A stretch of 7,535 nt of DNA from DATDEW01 sp046590205 (GCA_046590205.1 JBKJTT010000063.1:1-7535), one strand, 5' to 3'; positions 1-5,326 are shown, counted from the first letter of the stretch. Numbers and translations are program-made. Notes: generated by a model from the sequence alone, not told the origin.

Positions 1-617
1 TCCTGTCCATCATTTTATGGGGTTGTGTATCAACTAAGGTATCGACACTGAAAGACCCAGCTTACTTTGGACACCGCTTTCGTCATGTACTTGTGTTTGC
101 TAACTTTTCTAAGATTCAGTTTCAACAAGAAGCAGAATCGACAATCGTCGATGTTCTAAGAGCATCCGGTGTTTTAGCTGATGCATCACACCTAGTCTTA
201 CCTCCACTTCGATCATACTCGGATTCTGAAAAGGCTGCAATTTTTCACAAACATGGATATGATTGCTATGCTGTTATATCTAATAGTGGCGTTGGTATTT
301 CAACAATGCATATTCCTTCATATACATCAGCAAACGCAACAGTGACTGCAAAAGGTAATACTGCTACTGGTTATGGCTCCTCTTCCACTTCAGGTGGTTT
401 TTCAAAGAATGTTCTTAGCTCCGCGGATTTCGAATTAACCCTCTTTGATTTTAACAACGGTCAAAAAGTCTGTTATACTCAGTCAACAAGTTCATCATCA
501 AGCAACGAAAATGCATACGGTATTAAGTGGGTAAGTGAAAGCGGTTTTTTGGAATCTTCCGCCGAGCATTTAGCGAACGAGATGTTACAAAACGACGTCT
601 TTCTAACATCCAAATAA
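1..617 (+). CDS. Lipoprotein of unknown function, 5' end cut by the window edge
   Basis: The frame is open from the first complete codon at position 3 to the TAA at 615-617, giving 204 visible residues. A GTG at 93 could be taken as the start, but the upstream codons read as the end of a lipoprotein signal: a hydrophobic LSIILWGC with lipobox-like L-W-G-C (Cys at visible residue 8), then a polar VSTKVSTLKDPAY. The true start is therefore probably a few codons left of the window. After the lipid-anchored N-terminus comes an alpha/beta-looking stretch (VLVFANF, then a helix rich in Gln/Glu and a VLRASGV segment), the segment YDCYAVISNSGVG, a Ser/Thr/Gly-rich linker, and a C-terminal part with DFELTLFDFNNGQKVCYTQS. 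The pattern of a conserved D-P-x-Y after the Cys and a short strand with VFANF recalls small envelope lipoproteins that handle no known substrate. Function is not recognised. Being a lipoprotein is fairly secure; the family is not. Confidence 0.8.
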   Translation, partial: LSIILWGCVSTKVSTLKDPAYFGHRFRHVLVFANFSKIQFQQEAESTIVDVLRASGVLADASHLVLPPLRSYSDSEKAAIFHKHGYDCYAVISNSGVGISTMHIPSYTSANATVTAKGNTATGYGSSSTSGGFSKNVLSSADFELTLFDFNNGQKVCYTQSTSSSSSNENAYGIKWVSESGFLESSAEHLANEMLQNDVFLTSK

Positions 618-687
618 TTTTTAAAAGCTATTTAGACAATGTATTTAGCCATTAGTTAGATATTAACGGTCCGATTGCAACTATTTA

Positions 688-918
688 CTAGTAAATCAAC
701 TCTTCAACCAATTTGAGTTTAGGGTTTTGGTTCTCATCATAATGGACCTCACATAGTGCCATTTTTTTAACATTTCCGGTCTTTATTGCAATATTCTTTT
801 CCTCTTCAAATGCCATAAAAGCGCTTTGAGAAGCACTGTAATGTGCACTACCGCCGATAGAATAACTCTTAGGAGGATTCAAATTGTCTCTATATACTAC
901 TTCTATTGTGTATTCCAT
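688..918 (-). CDS. Hypothetical 76-residue protein, second gene after a HicB-like gene
   Basis: An ATG at 918-916 opens 76 codons ending in TAG (688-690 on the plus strand). The protein is soluble, with no signal peptide or membrane segment. The pattern suggests a strand (EYTIEVVYRD), a short strand (KSYSIGG), a helix (about residues 28-46, SASQSAFMAFEEEKNIAIK) and two final strands (KKMALCEVHYDE, KLKLVEELIY). This alternation looks like a real small fold rather than chance translation. The start lies 28 bases downstream of the stop of the HicB-like gene on the same strand, so the two are probably one transcript. It has none of the HicA hallmarks (no short N-terminal helix with lysine- and glycine-rich GSHxxF-type segment). 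Its family is not recognised. A role together with the HicB-like protein is only suggested by position. Confidence 0.65.
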   Translation of the reverse strand: MEYTIEVVYRDNLNPPKSYSIGGSAHYSASQSAFMAFEEEKNIAIKTGNVKKMALCEVHYDENQNPKLKLVEELIY

Positions 919-925
919 GCTTTTC

Positions 926-951
926 TAAGTTTAACTTAATAAATATTTATT
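926..951. repeat. Two adjoining palindromes between the HicB-like gene and the 76-residue gene
   Basis: TAAGTT-T-AACTTA (926-938) is a perfect 13-base inverted repeat around a central T. It shares one base with AATAAATATTTATT (938-951), a perfect 14-base palindrome that covers the stop codon of the HicB-like gene. Together they fill most of the 28-base gap between the two minus-strand genes. Possible roles are an operator or control of translation of the second gene. In AT-rich DNA such palindromes also arise by chance. Confidence 0.4.
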
Positions 952-1111
952 GAAGTAAATCAAGCGGCTCAAGGTATAGCTCTATTGCTTCGCGGATATT
1001 AACAAATGCCTCTTCCCTACTATCACCATCGCTGATGCAGCCGGGCAATGCAGGTACAAGAGCGGTGTATCCAACCTCATCACTTGGTTCTAAAATAATC
1101 TTGAACTTCAT
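947..1111 (-). CDS. HicB-family (UPF0150) antitoxin-like protein, short form
   Basis: An ATG at 1111-1109 opens 54 codons ending in TAA (947-949 on the plus strand). The protein starts MKFKIILEPSDEVGYTALVP, has the conserved VPALPGCISDGDSREEA block at residues 19-35, and then a helix NIREAIELYLE (38-48). This is the hallmark layout of the HicB partial RNase-H-like fold: two antiparallel strands, the P-x-L-P-G-C turn, the D-G-D-[ST]-x-E-E-A helix start, and the A-I-x-x-x-L-x-x helix. HicB proteins neutralise the HicA mRNA interferase, and many carry a C-terminal DNA-binding domain. Here the protein stops right after the core fold, so there is no HTH or ribbon-helix-helix domain. No HicA gene is visible on either side; the following gene encodes a different small protein. 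It could be a solitary HicB-like protein or the antitoxin of an unfamiliar pair. Family assignment is strong, function open. Confidence 0.85.
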   Translation of the reverse strand: MKFKIILEPSDEVGYTALVPALPGCISDGDSREEAFVNIREAIELYLEPLDLLQ

Positions 1112-1125
1112 ATATAATGAATACT

Positions 1126-1159
1126 CAAAGGGTGAACATTTGTTCCGCTACAGAACAAA
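1126..1159 (-). promoter_or_regulatory. Putative promoter with operator-like inverted repeat for the HicB-like gene
   Basis: Read on the minus strand, TTTG (1159-1156) is followed 22 bases later by ACCCTTTG (1133-1126), a partial match to the Bacteroidota TTTG / TAnnTTTG promoter with two mismatches in the TA. The spacer contains three half-sites of one motif: GAACA (1134-1138), TGTTC (1141-1145) and GAACA (1153-1157). TTTGTTC (1139-1145) and GAACAAA (1153-1159) form perfect 7-base arms around 7 bases. Predicted transcription would begin near 1120, about 10 bases before the ATG at 1111. The arrangement is typical of a repressor site, but the regulator is unknown because the HicB-like protein lacks a DNA-binding domain. 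Confidence 0.35.
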
Positions 1160-1172
1160 AATCAACCCCCTA

Positions 1173-1204
1173 TTTGGAATCCTCTCTTTTCCTCCTTATC
1201 TTTG
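1173..1204 (+). promoter_or_regulatory. Bacteroidota-type promoter (TTTG / TATCTTTG)
   Basis: TTTG at 1173-1176 is followed after 20 bases by TATCTTTG at 1197-1204, which fully matches the TAnnTTTG -7 element at a canonical distance. It points to the right, away from the HicB-like gene, and transcription would start near 1210. The only open frame in a fitting position is the 24-codon one at 1230-1304. The alternative is a promoter for a non-coding RNA, or a chance match. Confidence 0.4.
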
Positions 1205-1229
1205 AACTCATAACTAACAACCAACTCCT

Positions 1230-1304
1230 ATGCCTAACCAGACGCAGAAGAACAAGATACTGCGGGTCGTCAATGTTGTTGACGAGCATCCCTACCACTG
1301 TTAA
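1230..1304 (+). CDS. Possible 24-residue small protein or remnant of a gene start
   Basis: ATG at 1230 to TAA at 1302-1304 encodes a charged N-terminus (MPNQTQKNK), a core ILRVVNVVDE and a tail HPYHC. By eye the segment uses more G/C-ending codons (CAG, ACG, AAG, AAC, CTG, CGG, GTC, GAC, GAG) than the AT-rich sequence around it. A promoter match lies 25 bases upstream. A 7-base inverted repeat, TCGTCAA (1267-1273) and TTGACGA (1279-1285) around TGTTG, lies inside the frame. It may be a small peptide, a broken gene start (the N-terminus has the look of a regulator's first helix) or simply untranslated RNA. A longer overlapping frame in this region (1117-1350) has low-complexity, unprotein-like composition and is not preferred. 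Confidence 0.25.
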   Translation: MPNQTQKNKILRVVNVVDEHPYHC

Positions 1305-1332
1305 TTCTCATTTTAAGAACCAACAGAACCAA

Positions 1333-1926
1333 CTATTTGGTGCCAGTTAAGGTGAGTGGTGACATCGTTGTTGTTGACCCAAAACCACTCGAGCGTGTAA
1401 GTGATGAACTTATTCCGTCAGGCGTAAAATGTGTTTCTCGTGAACCTGTGCCGAGCACATTATTATGCATGATAGAATTACCGAGAGTACCGTCTCCATT
1501 AAAGTGTGTAGTTCTGTTTGTAAGACCAATAGAACTTGTTCGAGTAATAGAATTGCTTATAGACCCGTCAGTATTAAAGTGCGTTGTTCTCCATCCTGTC
1601 TCAAGTAAATTTTTGCGTGATGTTTCTGTGCTTATTTTACCATCAGGGTGAAAATATGTTGTTCGTGCAGTTTTTCCATCCATACTGATACGAGTGATTC
1701 CCCTAAGAGTCCCCTTATCATTCCGGAAATCATATGGGTTTATCGTCGTACCAAATCCGTCATTAGGCTTTTTGTCGCTTGAACTACCCCTGCCAAATGA
1801 ACTTCCTGTTTGTGAACGGTCATTCCCAAAGGACGAACCAAACGTTGTAGTCCGACGCTGGGCATTTGCAATCGAGCTAATTGAGACAAATAAGAATAAA
1901 AAGAAAACGATCTTAAACTGGTTCAT
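1333..1926 (-). CDS. Exported protein with a 25-residue tandem repeat
   Basis: ATG at 1926-1924 is preferred over a TTG four codons upstream (1938); it gives 197 residues starting MNQFKIVF. Residues 1-23 form a typical signal peptide (hydrophobic FFLFLFVSISSI, then ANA-Q, cleavage likely after residue 22). Residues 24-62 are a Ser/Gly/Arg-rich low-complexity linker. From about residue 63 to 184 the chain repeats with an exact 25-residue (75-base) period: R-T-T-Y-F at 88, R-T-T-H-F at 113, R-T-T-H-F at 138 and R-E-T-H-F at 163, each followed by x-x-D-G at 95, 120, 145 and 170. A degenerate fifth copy lies near 63-87 (YDF, ND). The aromatic/H-F...D-G-x-[IL] pattern recalls short beta-hairpin repeats such as MORN-like or YwqK-type repeats, but the sequence is not a clear match. 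It is probably periplasmic or surface exposed; function is unknown. It is transcribed away from the stress-like gene at 2075. Confidence 0.85.
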   Translation of the reverse strand: MNQFKIVFFLFLFVSISSIANAQRRTTTFGSSFGNDRSQTGSSFGRGSSSDKKPNDGFGTTINPYDFRNDKGTLRGITRISMDGKTARTTYFHPDGKISTETSRKNLLETGWRTTHFNTDGSISNSITRTSSIGLTNRTTHFNGDGTLGNSIMHNNVLGTGSRETHFTPDGISSSLTRSSGFGSTTTMSPLTLTGTK

Positions 1927-1949
1927 GATTTTTACCAAATTAGTACATA

Positions 1950-1957
1950 CAAATATA
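1950..1957 (-). promoter_or_regulatory. -7 box (TATATTTG) for the repeat protein gene
   Basis: On the minus strand the bases read TATATTTG, a full match to TAnnTTTG, inside TAGTATATTTGTA. The same 13 bases recur at 2551-2563 ahead of the gene at 2587. The predicted start site is about 1943, leaving a leader of some 17 bases before the ATG at 1926. No convincing -33 TTTG is present. The rest of the divergent gap 1927-2074 holds no further gene; the promoter of the gene at 2075 must lie in it but is not obvious (TAATCTTTG near 2005 is off by one base). Confidence 0.4.
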
Positions 1958-2074
1958 CTACTTTTCTATACTCACATTTATAGAATAGGCGGTTATTTTG
2001 GCATAATCTTTGTTGGTACCTATGGTAGTATTGGTTCTCCCCACAATACCTTTTAACAACAGAGACAAAACATT

Positions 2075-2500
2075 ATGAGCACAATTAATATCAATAATCC
2101 GGAAAGTTTTGCCACCTATCCTAATGGTCGTATGTGTGCAATACTTGATACCGTAGAAACCGCGGGCAATTCATTAGATGCTATGATCGCATCAGGTGTG
2201 AATAAAGAAGACATTGAAATCTACTTCGGCAAAAAAGGAGCCGATGTTATTGACTCCGATGCGACAAAGCACGGGGTATTAGCAAGCATCGCCAAAGCAT
2301 TCCGCGCGTATGGTGATGAAGAAGACAAATCAATGCATATTTACGAAGATGCACTTGAAAAGGGCGAATACGTTATGACTGTGAAGACTGATGACAAGGA
2401 CGAAGAAAAAGAAAAGGTCAGAAAAATACTCGCTGATCATTCAGCCCACAACATCAACTACTTCGGCTCATGGGTAGTCGAAGGAATGAAGGCAGCGTAG
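2075..2500 (+). CDS. General-stress-protein-like protein (YflT/17M type, tentative)
   Basis: ATG at 2075 encodes 141 residues with no signal peptide or membrane segment, so it is cytoplasmic. The layout fits the family of small stress proteins that begin with a short alpha/beta unit: AILDTVETAGNSLDAMIASG (strand and helix, 22-41), EDIEIYFGKKGADVID, a helix (LASIAKAFRAYGDEEDKS), then YEDALEKGEYVMTVKTDD, where an acidic helix leads into a strand of the kind in which such proteins place a VxV segment, then a helix (EEKEKVRKILADHSA) and a closing segment HNINYFGSWVVEG. YflT-like proteins are known as heat- or general-stress-induced, but their biochemical role is not established. Homology is judged by eye and is the uncertain part; that it is a real gene is near certain. 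It is followed by its own terminator at 2524-2551, so it is probably monocistronic. Confidence 0.85.
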   Translation: MSTININNPESFATYPNGRMCAILDTVETAGNSLDAMIASGVNKEDIEIYFGKKGADVIDSDATKHGVLASIAKAFRAYGDEEDKSMHIYEDALEKGEYVMTVKTDDKDEEKEKVRKILADHSAHNINYFGSWVVEGMKAA

Positions 2501-2523
2501 GCTGTCCACAATAAGCTAAAATC

Positions 2524-2551
2524 AAAAGCCAGCCAATCGGGTTGGCTTTTT
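2524..2551 (+). terminator. Intrinsic terminator after the stress-like gene
   Basis: AAAAGCCAGCC (2524-2534), loop AATCG, then GGTTGGCTTTT (2540-2550) form an 11-bp stem with a single G-U pair, ending in a run of five T (2547-2551). It lies 23 bases after the stop codon of the gene at 2075-2500. Confidence 0.85.
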
Positions 2552-2553
2552 AG

Positions 2554-2561
2554 TATATTTG
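2554..2561 (+). promoter_or_regulatory. -7 box (TATATTTG) for the lipoprotein gene at 2587
   Basis: TATATTTG matches TAnnTTTG fully and sits three bases after the terminator T-run. It lies in TAGTATATTTGTA, identical to the minus-strand sequence ahead of the repeat-protein gene. The expected start site is near 2568, giving a leader of about 19 bases. No -33 TTTG lies at the usual distance, because that position falls in the terminator stem. Confidence 0.4.
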
Positions 2562-2586
2562 TAGTATTCACTTACTACCATATACC

Positions 2587-3138
2587 ATGAAACGCTTTGA
2601 TATACTACGGATTACCACTTTTCTTATTCTTGCCTACGGCATATTTTCAGGAAATTCATGTTTCAAAACAACAAATACTGACGTAGATTCTCCCTGTGGT
2701 GAAAAGAAAATATGGGATGCTACTATTTCAGTTGATAAACCATTCTCAAGTGAACTCATAGGTAATCGAAGATACTTAATTTATTATGATCATCGAGGAC
2801 CGAGTCAACTTTGCGCGTTGGAGCATGTAGATGTTTCCTATACAGTCGAGTTCATTGATCTTGGAGGTCAAAAACCTGACAGCACACTCTCAATAATTGG
2901 TGATGCCTTTTGGTCTATATACGGTCAGGAATCTCGTATGAACTGGAACGGCAGCTACTACTACAGTGATGCTAATATCGGATTAAAACAAGCATTCGGT
3001 GATAAACCCGGCATTATTGACGCGCAAATAAGTGTAAACTTCCCAACCAGAGGAGACTATTTTGTAGATCTCGCATACTTTGACTCGCTCGTTACAAAGT
3101 TGAGTATCAGGTTGAAATACAAAGAGCCGAAGTTTTAA
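2587..3138 (+). CDS. Probable lipoprotein of unknown function
   Basis: ATG at 2587 encodes 183 residues. The N-terminus MKRFDILRITTFLILAYGIF is a basic-then-hydrophobic signal, followed by SGNSC with Cys25. The lipobox is weak (Gly at -3), as often tolerated in Bacteroidota, so lipidation is likely but not certain. The next residues are polar (FKTTNTDVDSPC), as expected for a tether. Cysteines at 25, 37 and 76 leave a possible Cys37-Cys76 disulphide. The mature part is beta-rich (RRYLIYYDHR, VSYTVEFIDLGG, SWxxYG-like and AQISVNFPTRGDYFVDLAYF segments), ending in SIRLKYKEPKF, and resembles a single beta-sandwich domain. No enzyme motif is seen and the family is not recognised. It converges on groEL over a shared hairpin. 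Confidence 0.8.
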   Translation: MKRFDILRITTFLILAYGIFSGNSCFKTTNTDVDSPCGEKKIWDATISVDKPFSSELIGNRRYLIYYDHRGPSQLCALEHVDVSYTVEFIDLGGQKPDSTLSIIGDAFWSIYGQESRMNWNGSYYYSDANIGLKQAFGDKPGIIDAQISVNFPTRGDYFVDLAYFDSLVTKLSIRLKYKEPKF

Positions 3139-3143
3139 ATAGT

Positions 3144-3167
3144 AAGCCAGCCCTCTCGGGCTGGCTT
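3144..3167. terminator. Hairpin terminator between convergent genes
   Basis: AAGCCAGCCC (3144-3153) and GGGCTGGCTT (3158-3167) make a perfect 10-bp stem with a TCTC loop. It lies 6 bases after the stop of the lipoprotein gene and 19 bases past the stop of groEL on the other strand, so it can serve both. Neither side has a long T-run, so termination may be incomplete. The stem sequence AAGCCAGCC matches that of the terminator at 2524-2551. Confidence 0.75.
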
Positions 3168-3185
3168 CTTCGTTTAAGCTTACCC

Positions 3186-4826
3186 TTAGTACATTCCGTC
3201 CATGCCGCCGCCTGGGTGACCTGGCATTGCAGGTGCTGCTTCTTTCTTCTCGACGATCGTTGCTTCGGTCGTGAGTAAAAGTGCTGCAACTGACGCTGCG
3301 TTTTGCAACGCGGAACGTGTTACCTTCGTCGGATCGATAACGCCTGACTTGAGCAAGTCTTCATAGACTTCTGTTGCTGCGTTGAAGCCGTAACCGTCTT
3401 TACCGTTCTTGACTTCATTGACAACGACAGAACCTTCGAGTCCTGCATTGGCAACAATCTGACGAAGCGGCTCTTCGAGTGCACGACGAACGATCTCGAC
3501 GCCTGTGCGGACATCATCATTCGTGAGCTTCTTCAAGAACTTATCATCAAGACCGGTGAGTGCGCGGATAAGAGCTACACCGCCGCCGGGGACGATACCC
3601 TCTTCGACAGCTGCGCGGGTTGCATGAAGTGCATCCTCAACGCGTGCTTTCTTTTCCTTCATCTCGATTTCTGTTGATGCGCCGATACGGAGAACTGCAA
3701 CACCGCCGGAGAGCTTTGCAAGACGCTCTTGCAATTTCTCTTTGTCGTAATCAGATGTTGTCTTCTCGATCTGGCTCTTGATTTCGTTGATGCGGCGCTT
3801 GATCTCGTCCTTCGTGCCAGCACCTTCGACAAGTGTTGTGTTATCTTTATCAATAACGATTTTCTTCGCTACGCCGAGTGACTCAAGAAGTGTGTTCTCA
3901 AGTTTAAAACCCTTCTCTTCGCTGATGACCGTACCACCTGTGATAACTGCGATGTCCTCAAGCATTGCCTTGCGACGATCACCAAAGCCCGGAGCTTTTA
4001 CAGCTGCGATCTTCAACGTACCACGAAGTTTATTGACAACGAGCGTAGCAAGTGCTTCGCCTTCGAGGTCTTCTGCAATGATAAGGAGTGAGCGTCCTGA
4101 TTGTGCTGCCTTCTCAAGGATAGGAAGAAGGTCCTTCATTGAAGAGATCTTCTTATCATGGATGAGAATGTATGGATTCTCAAGTACTGCTTCCATTGTA
4201 TCAGGGTCAGTAACGAAGTACGGCGAAAGGTAACCGCGATCGAACTGCATACCTTCTACTACGTTAAGCTCTGTCTCGATACCCTTTGCTTCTTCAACGG
4301 TGAAAACGCCGTCTTTGCCGACCTTCTCCATTGCTTCAGCATTAAGCTCGCCGATGGTGATGTCGTTATTCGCAGAGATAGAACCTACCTGTGCTATCTC
4401 TTTTTTACCGGAGATAGGACGAGAGATTTTCTTTAACTCTTCAACGACGCTCGATACTGCAAGGTCAATACCGCGCTTTAAGTCCATTGGGTTTGCGCCT
4501 GCTGTTACGTTGCGAAGTCCTTCGCGAACGATAGCTTGTGCAAGAACCGTAGCCGTCGTTGTACCGTCACCGGCAATATCAGAAGTCTTTGATGCTACTT
4601 CGCGTACCATCTGTGCTCCCATGTTCTCGATAGGATCCTCGAGTTCGATTTCCTTAGCGACTGTTACGCCGTCCTTAGTGATCGTCGGTGCGCCGAACTT
4701 CTTATCGATAACGACATTGCGTCCCTTAGGACCAAGTGTTACCTTCACTGCATCTGCAAGCTGGTCAACGCCGCGCTTTAACTTCGCTCTTGCGTCAACA
4801 TCGAATGTTATGATCTTTGATGCCAT
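3186..4826 (-). CDS. groEL: Chaperonin GroEL (60 kDa, Cpn60)
   Basis: ATP-driven folding chaperone of the cytoplasm, working as a double heptameric ring with GroES. ATG at 4826-4824 gives 546 residues, the usual length. Visible hallmarks are LGPKGRNV at 31-38 (nucleotide pocket), GDGTTTAT at 86-93 with the catalytic-type Asp87, the Cpn60 signature AAVEEGIVPGGG in the second equatorial half, and the GYGFNAAT segment with the Asp-containing DPTKVTRSALQ stretch. The apical domain includes FDRGYLSPYFVTD and KISSMKDLLP. The C-terminus PGHPGGGMDGMY keeps the flexible Gly-Met tail, short here. No key residue is missing. It is the second gene of the groES-groEL operon, reached through a 120-base spacer; the start is preceded by an A-run instead of a clear Shine-Dalgarno. 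The upstream CIRCE should place it under HrcA control. Confidence 0.99.
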   Translation of the reverse strand: MASKIITFDVDARAKLKRGVDQLADAVKVTLGPKGRNVVIDKKFGAPTITKDGVTVAKEIELEDPIENMGAQMVREVASKTSDIAGDGTTTATVLAQAIVREGLRNVTAGANPMDLKRGIDLAVSSVVEELKKISRPISGKKEIAQVGSISANNDITIGELNAEAMEKVGKDGVFTVEEAKGIETELNVVEGMQFDRGYLSPYFVTDPDTMEAVLENPYILIHDKKISSMKDLLPILEKAAQSGRSLLIIAEDLEGEALATLVVNKLRGTLKIAAVKAPGFGDRRKAMLEDIAVITGGTVISEEKGFKLENTLLESLGVAKKIVIDKDNTTLVEGAGTKDEIKRRINEIKSQIEKTTSDYDKEKLQERLAKLSGGVAVLRIGASTEIEMKEKKARVEDALHATRAAVEEGIVPGGGVALIRALTGLDDKFLKKLTNDDVRTGVEIVRRALEEPLRQIVANAGLEGSVVVNEVKNGKDGYGFNAATEVYEDLLKSGVIDPTKVTRSALQNAASVAALLLTTEATIVEKKEAAPAMPGHPGGGMDGMY

Positions 4827-4860
4827 TTTTTTCTGTAGTTTATGTTAAAATTGTGAATGT

Positions 4861-4894
4861 GTCATTGCGAGCGACCGAAGGGAGCGCGGCAATC
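4861..4894. repeat. REP-like dispersed repeat, partial copy
   Basis: GTCATTGCGAGCGACC followed by GAAGGGAGCGCGGCAATC lies in the gap between groES and groEL. Its ends carry ATTGC (4864-4868) and GCAAT (4889-4893), and GAGCG occurs twice (4869-4873, 4882-4886). GTCATTGCGAGCG...GCAATC is the form of an interspersed intergenic repeat met in many bacterial genomes, normally with a second inverted half; here only one half is seen, followed by TCTCAATTGCC. Recognition rests on memory of the motif, so the label is tentative. Confidence 0.55.
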
Positions 4895-4913
4895 AAAAAA
4901 TCTCAATTGCCTT

Positions 4914-4944
4914 ACTGACCACTAGTCACTAACCACTGACCACT
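4914..4944. repeat. Heptamer tandem repeat, consensus ACTRACC
   Basis: Four consecutive 7-base units read ACTGACC, ACTAGTC, ACTAACC, ACTGACC, followed by a partial ACT. The first and last units are identical. The tract ends 2 bases before the stop codon of groES (4947-4949 on the plus strand), so it lies in the transcribed spacer of the groES-groEL operon. Confidence 0.75.
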
Positions 4945-4946
4945 TT

Positions 4947-5252
4947 TTACTTCTTGCCTTTACCTGAAGAAACGATACCAAACACGTCGCTTTCGCGCAT
5001 GATGAGTACTTCTTCGCCGTCTATCGCTATCTCGGTGCCGGAATACTTACCGTAGAGTACGGTATCGCCGACCTTTACTGCCATCGGGATGAGCTTCCCT
5101 GCGTCGTCATGCTTGCCGGTTCCGACTGCAATGACTTCGCCCTGCTGTGGCTTTTCTTTCGCTGTATCGGGCAAGTAGATACCGCCCTTTGTGACTTCCT
5201 CCGCCGCTGCCGGACGGACAACAAGCCGATCATGAAGTGGTGTAATGTTCAT
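4947..5252 (-). CDS. groES: Co-chaperonin GroES (10 kDa, Cpn10)
   Basis: Forms the heptameric lid that caps GroEL and closes the folding chamber. ATG at 5252-5250 gives 101 residues, close to the family's usual 95-100. The Cpn10 pattern is clear: start ITPLHDRLVVRP, mobile loop TKGGIYLPDTAKEKP (21-35; the GroEL-binding hydrophobic I-Y-L), QQGEVIAVGTG, VKVGDTVLYGKYSGTEI, and ending GEEVLIMRESDVFGIV with an SSGKGKK tail. It is the first gene of the operon; groEL follows after 120 bases. The leader between CIRCE and the ATG is AT-rich (about 74 bases) with no strong Shine-Dalgarno. CIRCE upstream implies heat induction through HrcA. Confidence 0.98.
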   Translation of the reverse strand: MNITPLHDRLVVRPAAAEEVTKGGIYLPDTAKEKPQQGEVIAVGTGKHDDAGKLIPMAVKVGDTVLYGKYSGTEIAIDGEEVLIMRESDVFGIVSSGKGKK

Positions 5253-5326
5253 ATCTTATTGAAATATATAAGGTTAAAAACTCGTTTTTTAGTAAAAACT
5301 CTTTACCAATGAGCGTCGTTACGATA

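Noticed and set aside
93..95. GTG as the start of the first gene
   Set aside because: The frame stays open to the left edge and encodes a lipoprotein signal and Cys tether.
1267..1285. Inverted repeat TCGTCAA/TTGACGA as a terminator for the repeat-protein gene
   Set aside because: No T-run follows on either strand; kept only as part of the mini-ORF observation.
1117..1350. 77-residue plus-strand frame
   Set aside because: Composition looks random (Arg-run, Ser/Thr/Gln-rich), it overlaps the end of the repeat-protein gene, and it overlaps the better-supported mini-ORF in another frame.
1936..1938. TTG start four codons upstream for the repeat protein
   Set aside because: The ATG at 1926 gives a clean signal peptide, and the TTG lies too near the predicted transcript start.
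1337..2056. Plus-strand frames opposite the repeat protein (1337-1651 and 1694-2056)
   Set aside because: Both are antisense to a gene with signal peptide and exact repeats; the second runs through the divergent promoter region.
3107..4848. Several frames on both strands within and around groEL
   Set aside because: Shadows of the groEL coding frame with low-complexity products; GroEL itself is intact.
4861..4944. Spacer repeats as a CRISPR array
   Set aside because: Units are 7 bases with no spacers between them, and the neighbouring REP-like element is a single copy.
5109..5312. 67-residue plus-strand frame over groES and its leader
   Set aside because: Antisense to GroES and reaching into the leader; no independent support.
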